Made by a program: the position numbers and the translations under genes
Shown: positions 19,880 through 29,124 of the stretch, piece by piece
Layout: each line of letters opens with the position of its first letter
Numbering within the stretch: the first letter of the stretch is position 1
Notes under the pieces: generated by a model
Seen by the model: only the letters and a program-made list of their open reading frames with translations
The model's database searches: none
Told to the model about the DNA's origin: nothing
Source of the DNA: Gracilaria vermiculophylla
Lineage: Eukaryota; Rhodophyta; Florideophyceae; Gracilariales; Gracilariaceae
Direction of reading: 5' to 3'
Assembly: GCA_019155205.2 (NCBI GenBank)
Contig: JAHNZQ020000172.1
Span: 918,244-953,597, forward strand
Length of the DNA: 35,354 nucleotides

Positions 19880-20700
19880 CATCGTTTACTGTGACGTACG
19901 AGGCCTACGCAGCGTGACAGCTCGGCAGCGTGGCGGCGCGGCTAGAAGTGGCGCAGCGGAGTGGCAGCACGGTGGCAAAATGGCGCAGCAGGGCGGCGGA
20001 GGGATAGAAGTGCATGCGGTGTGCAGCGGTGCACATGGTAAACGAGGCGTAACGGGACGGAGGCGCAATTTTGCGACGGCGTGGGGGAGAACTCGTAATG
20101 CGCGCGGTGTAGTGCGGCGCATGAGGCGTAAGCGGCGTGGTGGCACAATTGCGCAGCGGCGTGGCGGAGGGGGGGATATATGCGCGGTGCGCAGCGGCCC
20201 ATGCGATGTACGTCGCATTTGGTGTTCGTGGCGCAGTGGGGCGTTGGGAGGATAAAGAGGCGGCGCAGAGAATGTGTTATAGTTCGCATGGTGTGCCACG
20301 GCGCATGCTGCATACGTGGCGCGCCAGGGAGGCAGACCGAGCGGTGCGGCCGAACGACAGCGTGGCGGCGTGGCGGCATGGCGGCACGGCGCCGTGGTGA
20401 GGCGGCAGCGCTGTGGCGCCGCGCTGCGACGGTGTGGCGGCTGAGTGGAGGAGTTTTATTGCACGCCGTGTGCAGCAGGATACGCGATGTCTGTAGCATA
20501 GCAACGTGGTGGCGTTCTGCCACGGCGGCGGGGCGGCAATGTGGTCCGGTTGTGTTGCGGCTCGGTTGCGCAATGGCACTGCAGCATAGTGGAGGAAGCC
20601 AAGATGCGCGGTCGGTGCGCTGTTTGCAACCACGCACAAGGTGTACGTGTAACATGCTCCGCGCGCGACGATTGCCGCGATGAGACGAAACAACGAGACG
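19880..20700. repeat. GC-rich degenerate tandem repeat, right block
   Basis: Continuation of the left block. Units of about 80-95 bp are marked by GCGGTGTGCAGCGGTGCACATG-like cores near 20012, 20100, 20180, 20285, 20465 and 20605, alternating with GGCGTGGCGGMAC runs. The long frames on both strands follow composition (arginine, alanine, histidine) and are not credible genes. Confidence 0.65.
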
Positions 20701-20841
20701 GTCACCCATTGCCTCGGTATGTGGAGTCTACACGTCTGCGCTGTGACGTGCCGCCTTACATGTACACGCCTAGCGCCTGTACTGAGTCATCAACTTTCCA
20801 TGAAGCCCCTGGTGCGTCATAGCTGCGCCGCGTTGCGTCTC

Positions 20842-20879
20842 GAGGTCCTTTCGCACTGGTCTCGTACAAAAGGGACCTC
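20842..20879. repeat. Inverted repeat
   Basis: GAGGTCCTTT and AAAGGGACCTC form a 10-of-11-bp stem with a 17-base loop. Role unknown. The surrounding 20700-21060 stretch holds nothing else I can assign. Confidence 0.5.
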
Positions 20880-21059
20880 AACCCCCTATCTGTACCCGCT
20901 CTCTCCCCTCAATCGCCAGTTCTCGCCCGCCGGCTTCGCCGCCCCTGTCCTCATCAGTAACCGAAATCCCCGTTTAGCTCGACACGAATGCAATGCAAGA
21001 CTCCCCCTAGCTGGACCATCCATACCTGCTCCTTGATTCTGCTGCGCCTTACAAGCCCC

Positions 21060-21682
21060 GGCACCTAGTGCATGCTCCGTCGACCGACACCATTCCCCCC
21101 ACAGCGCCGCCACCGACGCCCATCTCAAGCCCTCGCGGGCTGCAGCTCATCCACAGTACTCGCATTCACCATAAAACGGCCCGTACGCGAAGCCACTGCA
21201 GCCATCTTACAACACCTACAACCCCTCTCTTCATGCACGCCCCCCTGAGTCCGCCCCGTATGCGTTTTCCTACCACCCCCTGGCCCTCATGTCCTACATT
21301 TCCGCCCTCATGTCCTACATTTCCGCCCTCATGGTGTACGGTTCGGCCACTGTAAGCCCATACTTTGCATCCATGCCGTACATGGGGCAGTCCATGCCGC
21401 ACTGAACCTAGCTCGACTACACGTCCACCCACCAGATAAGCCCGCCGTGCAAACCCATCCATTGTCCTCCGTGAGCACCACACCACCGTCCAGGGCCCCA
21501 ACCTGTTGAGTCTGCTTAAAAAGAACAGCAACTACAGTGCGCTGGACGGCCAGCACCCCATCCATCACAAGTATGCCAAATACGCTTTCCTGGTGGGCGT
21601 TTTGCTAGATAAGTGCAGACGGCCGCCGCAGTTCGCTGCAGTCCGGCGCGGAAGACCCGGCAGACGCGTCCGTCAGGCAAAA
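21060..21682 (+). pseudogene. Coding-like remnant rich in proline and tyrosine, unrecognised
   Basis: One plus frame reads PYAKPLQPSYNTYNPSLHAR and then a repeat, LMSYISA LMSYISA LMVYGSA, encoded by a 21-bp tandem unit (about 21283-21340). PYFASMPYMGQSMPH and stops follow. Farther on another frame reads VQGPNLLSLLKKNSNYSALD and KYAKYAFLVGVLLDKCRRPP, ending at a TAA at 21680-21682. The amino-acid pattern looks protein-like, but stops and frame changes show decay, and I recognise no family. It could also be compositional. Confidence 0.3.
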
Positions 21683-21881
21683 TAACTCTTATACCTCCAA
21701 AATGCGTCGCATGGGAACCAACGTCCCATCTGAGGGGGAAGCAGTGGCAGCGAGGCATTTGAAATGAAGACAAAAGCAACACCTGAAGAACGAGAGCAAG
21801 GACGGTGAAACAGTATCGCGTGTAAGGCAGCCAAAGGTCCCAATGCCCTTCTTCGCACAAATCGAAGTACTATTACTACAC

Positions 21882-21940
21882 GGCGAGGACCTACCTCTTT
21901 GGGCTGCTGTTACAGCAGCCCAACATGGTAGATCTTCGCC
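21882..21940. repeat. 59-bp hairpin-forming inverted repeat
   Basis: A perfect 12-bp stem (TTGGGCTGCTGT / ACAGCAGCCCAA, one-base loop) is extended outside a 3-base mismatch by GGCGAGGACCTACC against GGTAGATCTTCGCC (12 of 14 paired). It lies just 3' of the Harbinger-like remnant and may mark a transposon end. Confidence 0.75.
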
Positions 21941-21948
21941 TTATACGA

Positions 21949-22326
21949 AAGAAAATAATTTGGTGTTACTAAACGCGGTTGAATCATGCGTGCCATCAGA
22001 ATGTCGAGCCAAAAAAAACGGGAGCTTGTAGTTAACTTGCACAGCTGCTCGGACACAGAGAGCAAAAAGTTTCTTGTGATTGTAATACTTCATGGGATGC
22101 GGCGCATGCTCCAAAATTGGGCGGCGTATTTCGATGGTGATTCCGTCTAATGTTGCGCAGACACAATCAAATGGGGTGTGCCGTAGATTTTGAAATAGAC
22201 ATGCTGTTTCTCAGATTCTTCTTCTGTTTATAGAAAGTATATCAAATGCAGTACTTAGTTCGAAAAGTAGAGTGTCTCTGAAAAGATGTGCTACACTGAT
22301 GAGCATCCCATTTCGCACGGCCAAGA
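21949..22326 (-). pseudogene. Harbinger-like (DDE_Tnp_4) transposase remnant
   Basis: A minus-strand frame reads FDCVCATLDGITIEIRRP, MKYYNHKKLFALCVRAAVQV and LARHSDGTHDSTAFSNTKLF. These match the PIF/Harbinger or IS5-like transposase core: the first catalytic D in (V)DG, the YYN(R/H)K motif, and the second D in HDSxxF. A TAA ends it at about 21949, and a TGA lies upstream near 22215. The third acidic residue is not visible. Tc1-A interrupts the upstream part, which would continue at 23924, though I cannot recognise it there. Confidence 0.7.
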
Positions 22327-22486
22327 TACAGACTGTTTCAAAAACATACGACATGCTGTGAAATCTAAAAAACACGAACAAATGTATACTGTACGCCTAC
22401 AAAAATAGGTTTCAGAAAAAGGTAAAGTCAAAAAAACGTTTCAAAAACATATGATCATCAATAACAAAATCTTTACTGCGCAACGC

Positions 22487-23795
22487 TTAATAGTTTATTT
22501 TGCATCCTTTTTGCTGTATAACGCTAATGCAGCGTTTCGGCATCGAATTGATGTACTTTTCCACATTTGAAACTGTTATAGATTTCCAGCAATTTTTAAT
22601 ACAGTTTTTGAGATCAAAAACTGTCTGAAATTGCCTTTCATGCGCATAAAGCATCCTTGCCAGCAGTCCCCAAACGTTTTCAATTGGGTTCAAATCGGGT
22701 GAGCGCGCCGGCCACTCTAAAACAGATACCTCAGACTCCTGTAGCCAATTTTTGATTAAAGATGCAGTGTGTACAGGCGCATTATCCTGTTAAAAAATGA
22801 AATTTTCTTCATGGAAACATAAACCAAAAGGTAACAAATAGTTGTATAGAACTTCTTAATATTTTTCTGCATTCATGTTCGTTTCAATAAATGCAATTTC
22901 CGTTAGACCTTTTTTTGAAATGCCCGCCCAGACCATTACAGAGCCTCCACCAGAGTGCCTGGTATAAAATTCATGACGTTCCTTACGAATATCGTGCCAA
23001 TAACATTTGTGTTGATAGTTCAAATGGTGAACTGTGCGCCCTGTGTCACAAGAGAGTATAACCCAAATAGCTCATCTGTTTTCCAACAGGTTGTGGGCCC
23101 AGCTAATCGCTAGGACCCTGGGTTCGACTCCCAGAAGTGACCTGAGCCTGAGAAATTGTACAGGTGTACAGCAGTAGTGAAGATTGGCTACTGTAAGCTT
23201 GAGGTCTCGTTCTGTAAGGAAGTACAGGGCGAGGGGGCGTGTTGATAGTTCAAATGGTGAACTGTGCGCCCTGTGTCACAAGAGAGTATAGCGCAATAGC
23301 TCATCTGTTTACCAACAATTTGTAGCAATCAGGTCCGTCCAAGTTGAACTTTTTTTCATCCGTAAAAATAACATCTTCCCATTCTTTTTTCCAATAGGCT
23401 TTTCCAGCACACCAGTCAATTCGCTTTTGCTTGTGATGGTCTTTGAGAAAGAACTTTTTCTTCATTTTTTATGTTTAAATAAAAGTTGTGCTCTTTATCT
23501 ACCTCCATATAGTTGATTTAGAAACGTTGAGATTGATATTAATTCCAATTTTTTTGCAAAATACTTTTCCGTTACACAACCACCTATTAATTTCTTTTTT
23601 GTCTGCTGGGCTGAGCTTCTTCGGGCGTCCCGGAGATCGTATTAAGCCATATAGAGTCGGGTTTTTGAGAAAAGTAGCAATTGTCACCCTAGAACGCTTT
23701 AACGTTTTAGCGATAGCACTGTTAGACTGCTTCTCGGCGTTCAACGTAACGATTAGAAGCTGTTCTTGCTTGGAAAGTGGCGGGCCTCGAGCCAT
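22487..23795 (-). pseudogene. Tc1-A transposase, interrupted by TRIM-A
   Basis: The start ATG is taken at 23793-23795 (MARGPPLSKQEQ). The N-terminal helix-turn-helix region includes SNSAIAKTLKRSRVTIATFL and the GRPK linker. A frame change near 23497 precedes FLKDHHKQKRIDWC. The catalytic residues are D in FTDEKKFNLDGPD, D in QDNAPVHTA and E in NPIENVWG, with 34 residues between the last two, the DD34E of Tc1. TRIM-A splits the gene at 23005-23322. Two stops (after the EKY motif and before QDNAPVHTA) are probable point mutations. The stop is at 22487-22489. It would cut and paste the element at TA. Confidence 0.9.
23010..23317 (+). mobile_element. TRIM-A, miniature LTR retrotransposon
   Basis: Two near-identical 79/78-bp LTRs (23010-23088 and 23240-23317; TGTTG...CAACA) surround a 151-bp interior. 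The interior has an initiator tRNA-Met type primer site (GGTTGTGGGCCCAG, 23089-23102) and a purine-rich tract (GCGAGGGGGCG, ending 23239). ATTTG is duplicated at 23005-23009 and 23318-23322. There is no coding capacity; a copia element must supply the proteins. A T-arm-like hairpin with a perfect B-box match (GGTTCGACTCC, 23121-23131) lies inside. Confidence 0.95.
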
Positions 23796-23923
23796 TTTTA
23801 CTGAAAAGAAGAATGTGTACATATCTTTTTGAAACGATTCTACATAGACTATGTGCAAAATCTAGCCTACAGTACAGTTTTGGCGCACTTTTGAGGGGTA
23901 CTATGTTTTTGAAACGCACTGTA

Positions 23924-24702
23924 CATCTAGAAAGCTTGCTCCTCCCAAACGTCTGAGTGTAACAAAAATAAATTACCGGGGGTTGCCAAGAGCGCGCTAC
24001 GTTTGATTCGCTGAGTTTCCTTCGCTGTAAATGTGGCGTCAACGTATTCAGAATAAAATGAAATTGTCTTTAAGAAAGACGACACATTCGCTTGAACATA
24101 AACCATGGCAGAGATTTTACATGAGCTTTTGCATCGAAAGGTACACTCATAACTACACAGCAACGCGCTCGGTCGTCGGCCTCAGACAGTTCGTCGTATA
24201 TTGCAATGCAAATGATATGAAAAACGCATAGTGCTTTTTTTCGTTGCCTCTCATTTTAGTTTCTGTTGTTTTTTAATGTCTATGTATGGAGTTTGAGAAT
24301 GGAAGTAGCAGTAGTTGAAGAACGATTGCAGTTAGCCATGTTCAAGAATAGAAGTATGAATTGTCTCGGTCATCAGATAGAACTGTGCTGTCGAGATTGG
24401 TGCTTATCTTTTGCATATATTAGAATACTGGAACAAATTCCAGACACTAGAATTTCCTTGTTCACAACTTACGCTTAAAGAAATTCATTGATTGGCCGTA
24501 CGTTTTCGAGAATCAATTGAAGGCAAGCTCTCATAGATTTCAAAATATTACTATTACTCAAAAAGGTCAGGTATAAATCAAATGGATCAATCTAATAAAA
24601 AAATCTATAACAATTCAGATAATATGAAGGTACGCCTCGAAGAAATCCATTTCTAAATATAACTGTAAAAAGTGAAAGATAAAATATTCTCTTCTATTCT
24701 CT
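23924..24702. other. Unassigned stretch
   Basis: Right flank of Tc1-A, presumably continuing the host of that insertion (a Harbinger-like remnant). Short frames on both strands (about 66-78 codons) show no motif I recognise. No repeats or RNA genes seen. Confidence 0.5.
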
Positions 24703-24900
24703 TTGTTTGGATTCTTTATATTTAAAATAAACAAGAGCTCCTTAAATTTAATCAATACTGGACAAAAATACAGCAGAGAAACATTGCAATTTGAAATCGA
24801 TATGAGTGATTTCGAACGTTCTTCTGGTGGTTTCAAAGAAGATCGGGATCCTAATATAAGGCCACGAGGGAATAGAATGGATTTGAAGCACATCCTTTCT
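24703..24900 (+). pseudogene. Short hypothetical ORF cut by solo LTR D2
   Basis: An open frame starts at 24703 and includes MSDFERSSGGFKEDRDP and RPRGNRMDLKHIL before the LTR begins. Beyond the LTR the same frame continues only 16 codons to a TAA. I do not recognise it. It may be chance. Confidence 0.25.
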
Positions 24901-24901
24901 G

Positions 24902-25450
24902 TGGTACTGTCAGCCCTTCTGTCCAGGTAGTAAAGCACAACGTCCGTTAGGAGTTTTTGGTGACTCCGAAGGCGCTTATTCCTAAAGATGGTCTCCGGTA
25001 TACGCTGTCGCGAGCCGGGGGAATTCTGAAAGGGATCCGCAAACACCAAGCGGAGGGGGAGGTTCACTGGGCGGACAATGCTCCTACAGGCGCTGCTCTG
25101 ATGCGACCTGGGGATCGGCGGCTTAGAAACCTGCGTAGATAGACAAGAGACTCCAACCGGAAAAGTAGAAGAAGACTCAAGGGTGCTTGTCTTTACTTCC
25201 CCAGAGGTGGAGCTCGACCGGCAGCTTAAATATCAAGCCGGGAGCCCGCCTCGGCAGGTCTCACTACTGTGCTAATTACCTGCATAAAATATCTAAAAAA
25301 GAATAAATTCTACCGTACCTCAAGGATACTGTAACGCACGCGGGCGAGATTATGCACCATGTGGCCCAGCCAATAAATTACGAACCCTCCTTAGGAATAT
25401 TATACCTTAAGGCCAAACCACCCTATTGCCGTAGGAGCCACTGTACTGCA
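24902..25450 (-). repeat. Solo LTR of element D (copy D2)
   Basis: 549 bp with TG...CA ends and high similarity to 881-1432 over the whole length. The seven bases CTTTCTG occur directly outside both ends (24895-24901 and 25451-25457), so the insertion is complete and lost its interior by LTR-LTR recombination. The matching minus-strand TATA-like motif is at about 25226-25232. Confidence 0.85.
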
Positions 25451-25457
25451 CTTTCTG

Positions 25458-25812
25458 GTATGAATAAGAGAAAGAGAAATGAGCAAAGAAGTTAAAGAAA
25501 CAACCAAGATCGCCAATAAAGCAATAGAAATAGCACTGCAGAACGAGTTTCTATTCAGAGCTGCTTGAGACGTTACCGATCTCGCGCCCTGGTTTGTCAC
25601 CTGGGAATCAGGGAGAACGTAAAGAAAGCAGTCCTTTCGAACATGAAGCCTTGAACAGAACGGCTCCTACTCACCCACTATTCTACGCATTATCGAAATC
25701 CACTTCCGAAAACTGGACGTAATTTCTCATGCAGGCCATGCACAGCACTGGTCTAGATCGTGAAGCGCAGATTTACTGGGCGTTTGAGAATCACATTACC
25801 TCTGAAGTATGG
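25458..25812. other. Unassigned stretch
   Basis: Between solo LTR D2 and Tc1-B. A short plus-strand frame near 25478 reads KETTKIANKAIEIALQNEF and stops. Nothing else can be assigned. Confidence 0.4.
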
Positions 25813-25894
25813 GCCAAAACTGTACAACAGGCTAGTTTTTGCACGTAGTCTATGTTGAATTGTTTCAAAAAGATATACACACGGTCTGCTCTCT

Positions 25895-26186
25895 AGTAAA
25901 AATTGCTCGAGGGCCTCCACTTTTCAAGCCAGAAAAGCTTTCAATCATCCACTTAAAACCCAGAAAACAATCTAATAGTGCTTTTCCTCAAAAACGGAAG
26001 CGTTCTAGGGTCACACTTGCTACTTTTCTCAGAAGTACGATGCTTCATGGATATACACGATCTCCAAGACGCCCAAAAAAACTAAGTCGAGCAAACAAAA
26101 GATGAATCAAAATAGAGTTGTTCGAAGCAAAAATATCGGGCATAGGCATTCGAATGAATCTCGATCTTAACGTTTCAAATTCTCCC
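25895..26186 (+). pseudogene. Tc1-B transposase, N-terminal part
   Basis: Reads IARGPPLFKPEKLSIIHLKP, then KRSRVTLATFL and the GRPK-like linker region (SPRRPKKLSRANKR). It then passes a stop at 26103-26105 into FEAKISGIGIRMNLDLNVSN, the Tc1-A counterpart of which is GININLNVSKSTIW. The start codon of Tc1-A (ATG) is altered here (KIARG instead of KMARG). Confidence 0.8.
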
Positions 26187-26191
26187 ATATG
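26187..26191. repeat. Target-site duplication of copia-C, left copy
   Basis: ATATG precedes the 5' LTR; TTATG follows the 3' LTR at 33204-33208 (four of five identical). Tc1-A has ATATGGAGG at this point, so the left copy is ancestral. Confidence 0.7.
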
Positions 26192-26930
26192 CGTTAGCAG
26201 GAATGAGCTACTGTCCATGCTGCCGCAGCCCATTGCTATTCTTGACACATATAGCTGCTTGTGTATGAAACCGGATTACGATGACACCCAGGATCCGTGA
26301 ATTTGTGCACTGTCCTGCTCTCGTGAGTTTACATTATGCCTTGTTGTGCATGACCTGTGCCTTGTTTTGCTTTGTTGTTTTAATCCATATTGAATTGTGG
26401 GTAACATTGTGGGTAACACATTTATGTATTGCTTTAATATGATTGGTAGTCTTGATTGTCCCTAAATTGTAGTGTAGATTACACTGTAATCGAGATGGTG
26501 CACTTTTGCCACCATAGAAGGTGGTGTCGAGACACCTCTGTTGATAGTTCAAATGGTGAACTGTACGCCCTGTGTCACAAGAGAGTATAGCGCAAATAGC
26601 TCATCTGTTTTCCAACAGATTATGGGCCCAGCTAAACGCTAGGCCCCTGGGTTCGACTCCCAGAAGTGACGTGAGCCTGAGAAATTGTACAAGTGTACAG
26701 CAGTAGTGAAGATTGGCTACTGTAAGCTTGAGGTCTCGTTCTGTAAGGAAGTACAGGGCGAGGGGGCGTGTTGATAGTTCAAATGGTGAACTGTACGCCC
26801 TGTGTCACAAGAGAGTATAGCGCAAATAGCTCATCTGTTTTCCAACAACCTCCAAATAAATCCAATATAGAGCTAGCGTACTTCTTTTGCATCCCCTCAA
26901 ATTTCCCTTTTGCACCGCTGACCTCCATTA
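26192..26930 (+). repeat. 5' LTR of copia-C, containing TRIM-B
   Basis: Aligns with 32791-33203 once TRIM-B and one ACCTC are removed (about 425 bp). The first two bases are CG instead of TG. It ends in CCATTA directly before the primer site. A short internal tandem duplication (ATTGTGGGTAAC, near 26394-26416) is absent from the 3' LTR. Confidence 0.92.
26539..26847 (+). mobile_element. TRIM-B, miniature LTR retrotransposon
   Basis: 309 bp: two identical 79-bp LTRs (26539-26617 and 26769-26847), primer site GATTATGGGCCCAG (26618-26631), and purine tract GCGAGGGGGCG ending at 26768. ACCTC is duplicated at 26534-26538 and 26848-26852. Its interior differs from TRIM-A at six positions. It carries the same T-arm hairpin (26647-26663) and an anticodon-arm-like hairpin (26627-26643). 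Identical LTRs imply a recent insertion. Confidence 0.96.
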
Positions 26931-26931
26931 C

Positions 26932-26944
26932 GTTATGGGCCCAG
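26932..26944 (+). other. Primer binding site of copia-C
   Basis: GTTATGGGCCCAG, an exact match to the Drosophila copia-type site for the anticodon arm of initiator tRNA-Met, one base inside the LTR. Confidence 0.9.
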
Positions 26945-28147
26945 CCCCGCGCTCTTCTGCCGCTATCGTTTGCTAATCATTTCTTGCTGCTTTCCCGCGC
27001 CGTTGTGCATCCGTGCCGTGTATCCTCTTCGCCGACGTGATCTTCGCCGTTTCTTGCGTCCTCGCTCCCATCGCCGTTGTGTGGTTTGAAGTCGATTCGT
27101 TTGTATCTTTCATATTCTGTCGGTGTTTGTTTCTTTTGCTTTTTTCGGTTTGCGTTTCTCTTTGAGAGCGTTGTGGTGATTGTGGTTCGACATATTATTT
27201 TGAATCAGTGATTTGGGCCTTCGTTTTGGCCGTTGCTGTCGATCACATTCCGCCATTTATTCAGAGTGTTGGAGTCGCCGCATGTTGTCATTCTGTTTGG
27301 TCCATCTGTCGTGGTCTGGCGTGATCTTGTGGGCTTGATTCCTGTTTTTTGTGAATTCTGGGCACTCTGTGTTGTACTCAGCAGTTGTTTGTGCATGATC
27401 TTCACCTTACACCAGTGCGACGAGCGGCTTATCCGAGAAATTGGGGACGCTAACCTGGCGCCTTCATCCATAGCAGGTGTTTCTGTCAAGCAGGATTCCC
27501 ATCGGTTCTACTTTTGTAGGGCGGATAACGGTGTTGGTCGAAGGGCCAGGCGAGTACCGCGGGATTACCTGTGCACGGGGTGTCGTGGCGTACTGCACTT
27601 AGTTGGTGTTGATCTTTGTGTGAACCTGACTTTGGGTCGGGTGCTTGGACTGTTGCGAACGATACCCATAGCGAGCTTTTGATCCGAGGAATCACGTTTT
27701 CTGGGGAGGGGCCGTGGCACAGGCTTACATCCGATCAAGCCGAGAGTTACCTTTATTGGTGCTCGTCTGCATCGTACCTTGGGGTCAAAGTAACTTCAGT
27801 TTGAGGTTGCGCAAGTTCTTGCATGATACCAAAGAGGGCTAACTAGGTGAAGGCATACCTTTGGTCAGAAACCATCCTCTGGAAGTCTCATAAAGAGTCA
27901 CGCGCCTTCTCCTTGAGCGTAGGAAAAGGAAGAGGGAAGAAAGTGCGTTCTCCGCGGAAGAGCTTTAGGGGTCAGAGGTCCGACCTTTAGGGTGCTTGGA
28001 TTGCTGCTAATGATTCTGCCTGTGCTATGCGACTATTGATCTTATTTGTTGTTGTTTGTTATTGTGGTTGTTTGTTGTTTGTTTTATTATCGATTATTGT
28101 CCTGCTTTTTGCCGGGTGTGCATAGACGTTAGACCGCTTGCCAAAGT
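26945..28147 (+). other. Copia-C leader with a 149-codon ORF
   Basis: About 1.2 kb separates primer site and gag, long for a copia element. The first half is T/G/C-rich. An ORF at 27233-27682 encodes a protein with a hydrophobic N-terminal segment (PVFCEFWALCVVLSSCLCMI) and a cysteine-containing C-terminal half (HRFYFCRADNG, YLCTGCRG). I do not recognise it. It may be a captured sequence, an accessory ORF or chance. Confidence 0.4.
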
Positions 28148-29124
28148 ATGGACTCGTTCAGTGATGTGAGAATCGAAAAGCTTGGTGAGGATAACTTCCA
28201 CGTATGGAAGCAGAAAATTGAGTTGCTCCTTGCGCTCAAAGATCTCTATGATCACCTCACTACGCCTGCACCAATCGATGAAGCTGAACTTTTCGATTGG
28301 AAGAAGAAAGACGCGAAGACCAAGGCGATCATTGGTTTGACCCTGAGTGATGAACATTTAGACCATGTGCGGGACACCTATTATGCTGCGGATATGTGGA
28401 GAGCCATCTGCGATGTTTTCCAGAGAAAGACGCTAATCAATCGAATCAATGCCAGACGTTCATTGTATATGGCCAAGATGCGCGAAGATGAAAAACTTTT
28501 ACAGTTCATCAATCGCGTGCACCATCTTGCTTCTGACCTGAACAGCATGGACGCCACTGTTGAAGAGAAAGACAATGCTATGGCCATTCTGTGTGGACTA
28601 CAAGAGCGCTTTGAGCACCTGATTGTGGCTATCGATACCACAATCAAAGATCGTAATTTCACCCTTGAGTTTGTGAAGAGTCGTTTGCTGCAAGAAGAGC
28701 AGCAAATAAATGACCGTGCTAGTGAAGACTCGGGTAGTAGTACAGCTCTTCTTCGAAATCAGCGCCGTTGGAAATCTATCATATGTCAGTATTGCAAAAA
28801 TAAAGGGCACATCCAGATAAATTGTTTCAAAAAGCAGCGCGATGAGGCTTACAACGATCAGCCTGCTGCTTCCCACCCTTCAGTTCACCAAGCTGGTGAC
28901 GAAGACAGTGAGGTTGACAGTGAATCTGCTTTTGTGTGTCTCATTGTGGCAAGTGCTCAAAAAGCCACCAACAGTGACTGGATTGTTGATTCCAGGGACA
29001 CGTCCCTCATGAAGTATGACGCGTCGGTGTTTTAATCCTATGAGAGGTAAATTTCTGCCGGTGTGAGCAGTGGAAATGACTCCAAGTTTGAGTATCAAGG
29101 ACGAGGCACTGTAAAGCTTGATCT
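28148..29124 (+). pseudogene. Copia-C gag and protease start
   Basis: Starts at ATG 28148 (MDSFSDVRIEKLGEDNFHVW), a typical copia Gag opening. Gag is intact through the CCHC zinc knuckle CQYCKNKGHIQINC (around residue 219). The protease site reads WIVDSRDTSLM, where the family has DSGATSHM: the essential glycine is replaced by arginine. A TAA at 29033-29035 and another at 29048-29050 follow in phase. The frame then continues to the solo LTR insertion at 29124 and resumes in phase after it. Confidence 0.92.

Larger units (their letters stand above)
22329..23921 (-). mobile_element. Tc1-A, complete Tc1-like transposon carrying TRIM-A
   Basis: The terminal inverted repeats are CAGACTGTTTCAAAAACATA at the left and, on the minus strand, CAGTGCGTTTCAAAAACATA at the right, flanked by TA on both sides (22327-22328, 23922-23923). 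Without the TRIM and its duplication the element is about 1280 bp, normal for Tc1. It encodes a DD34E transposase on the minus strand and sits in the Harbinger-like remnant. Confidence 0.93.

Noticed and set aside
19886..20709. Long ORFs on both strands in the GC-rich repeat (up to 255 codons, minus strand).
   Set aside because: Histidine/arginine/alanine-rich products follow the repeat composition, and frames are open on several strands at once, as expected for high GC.
20842..20879. Intrinsic transcription terminator from the inverted repeat.
   Set aside because: The loop is long, there is no T-run, and such terminators are bacterial; kept only as an inverted repeat.
26574..26670. A genuine tRNA gene overlapping TRIM-B.
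   Set aside because: T-arm and anticodon-like arm fit, but the D-arm does not form and the segment is too long (97 nt), so I treat it as tRNA-like only.
23010..26847. CRISPR-like array, because a short sequence recurs four times at 23010, 23240, 26539 and 26769.
   Set aside because: The repeats are paired LTRs of two TRIM elements with primer sites and target duplications; spacing is not array-like and the genome is eukaryotic.
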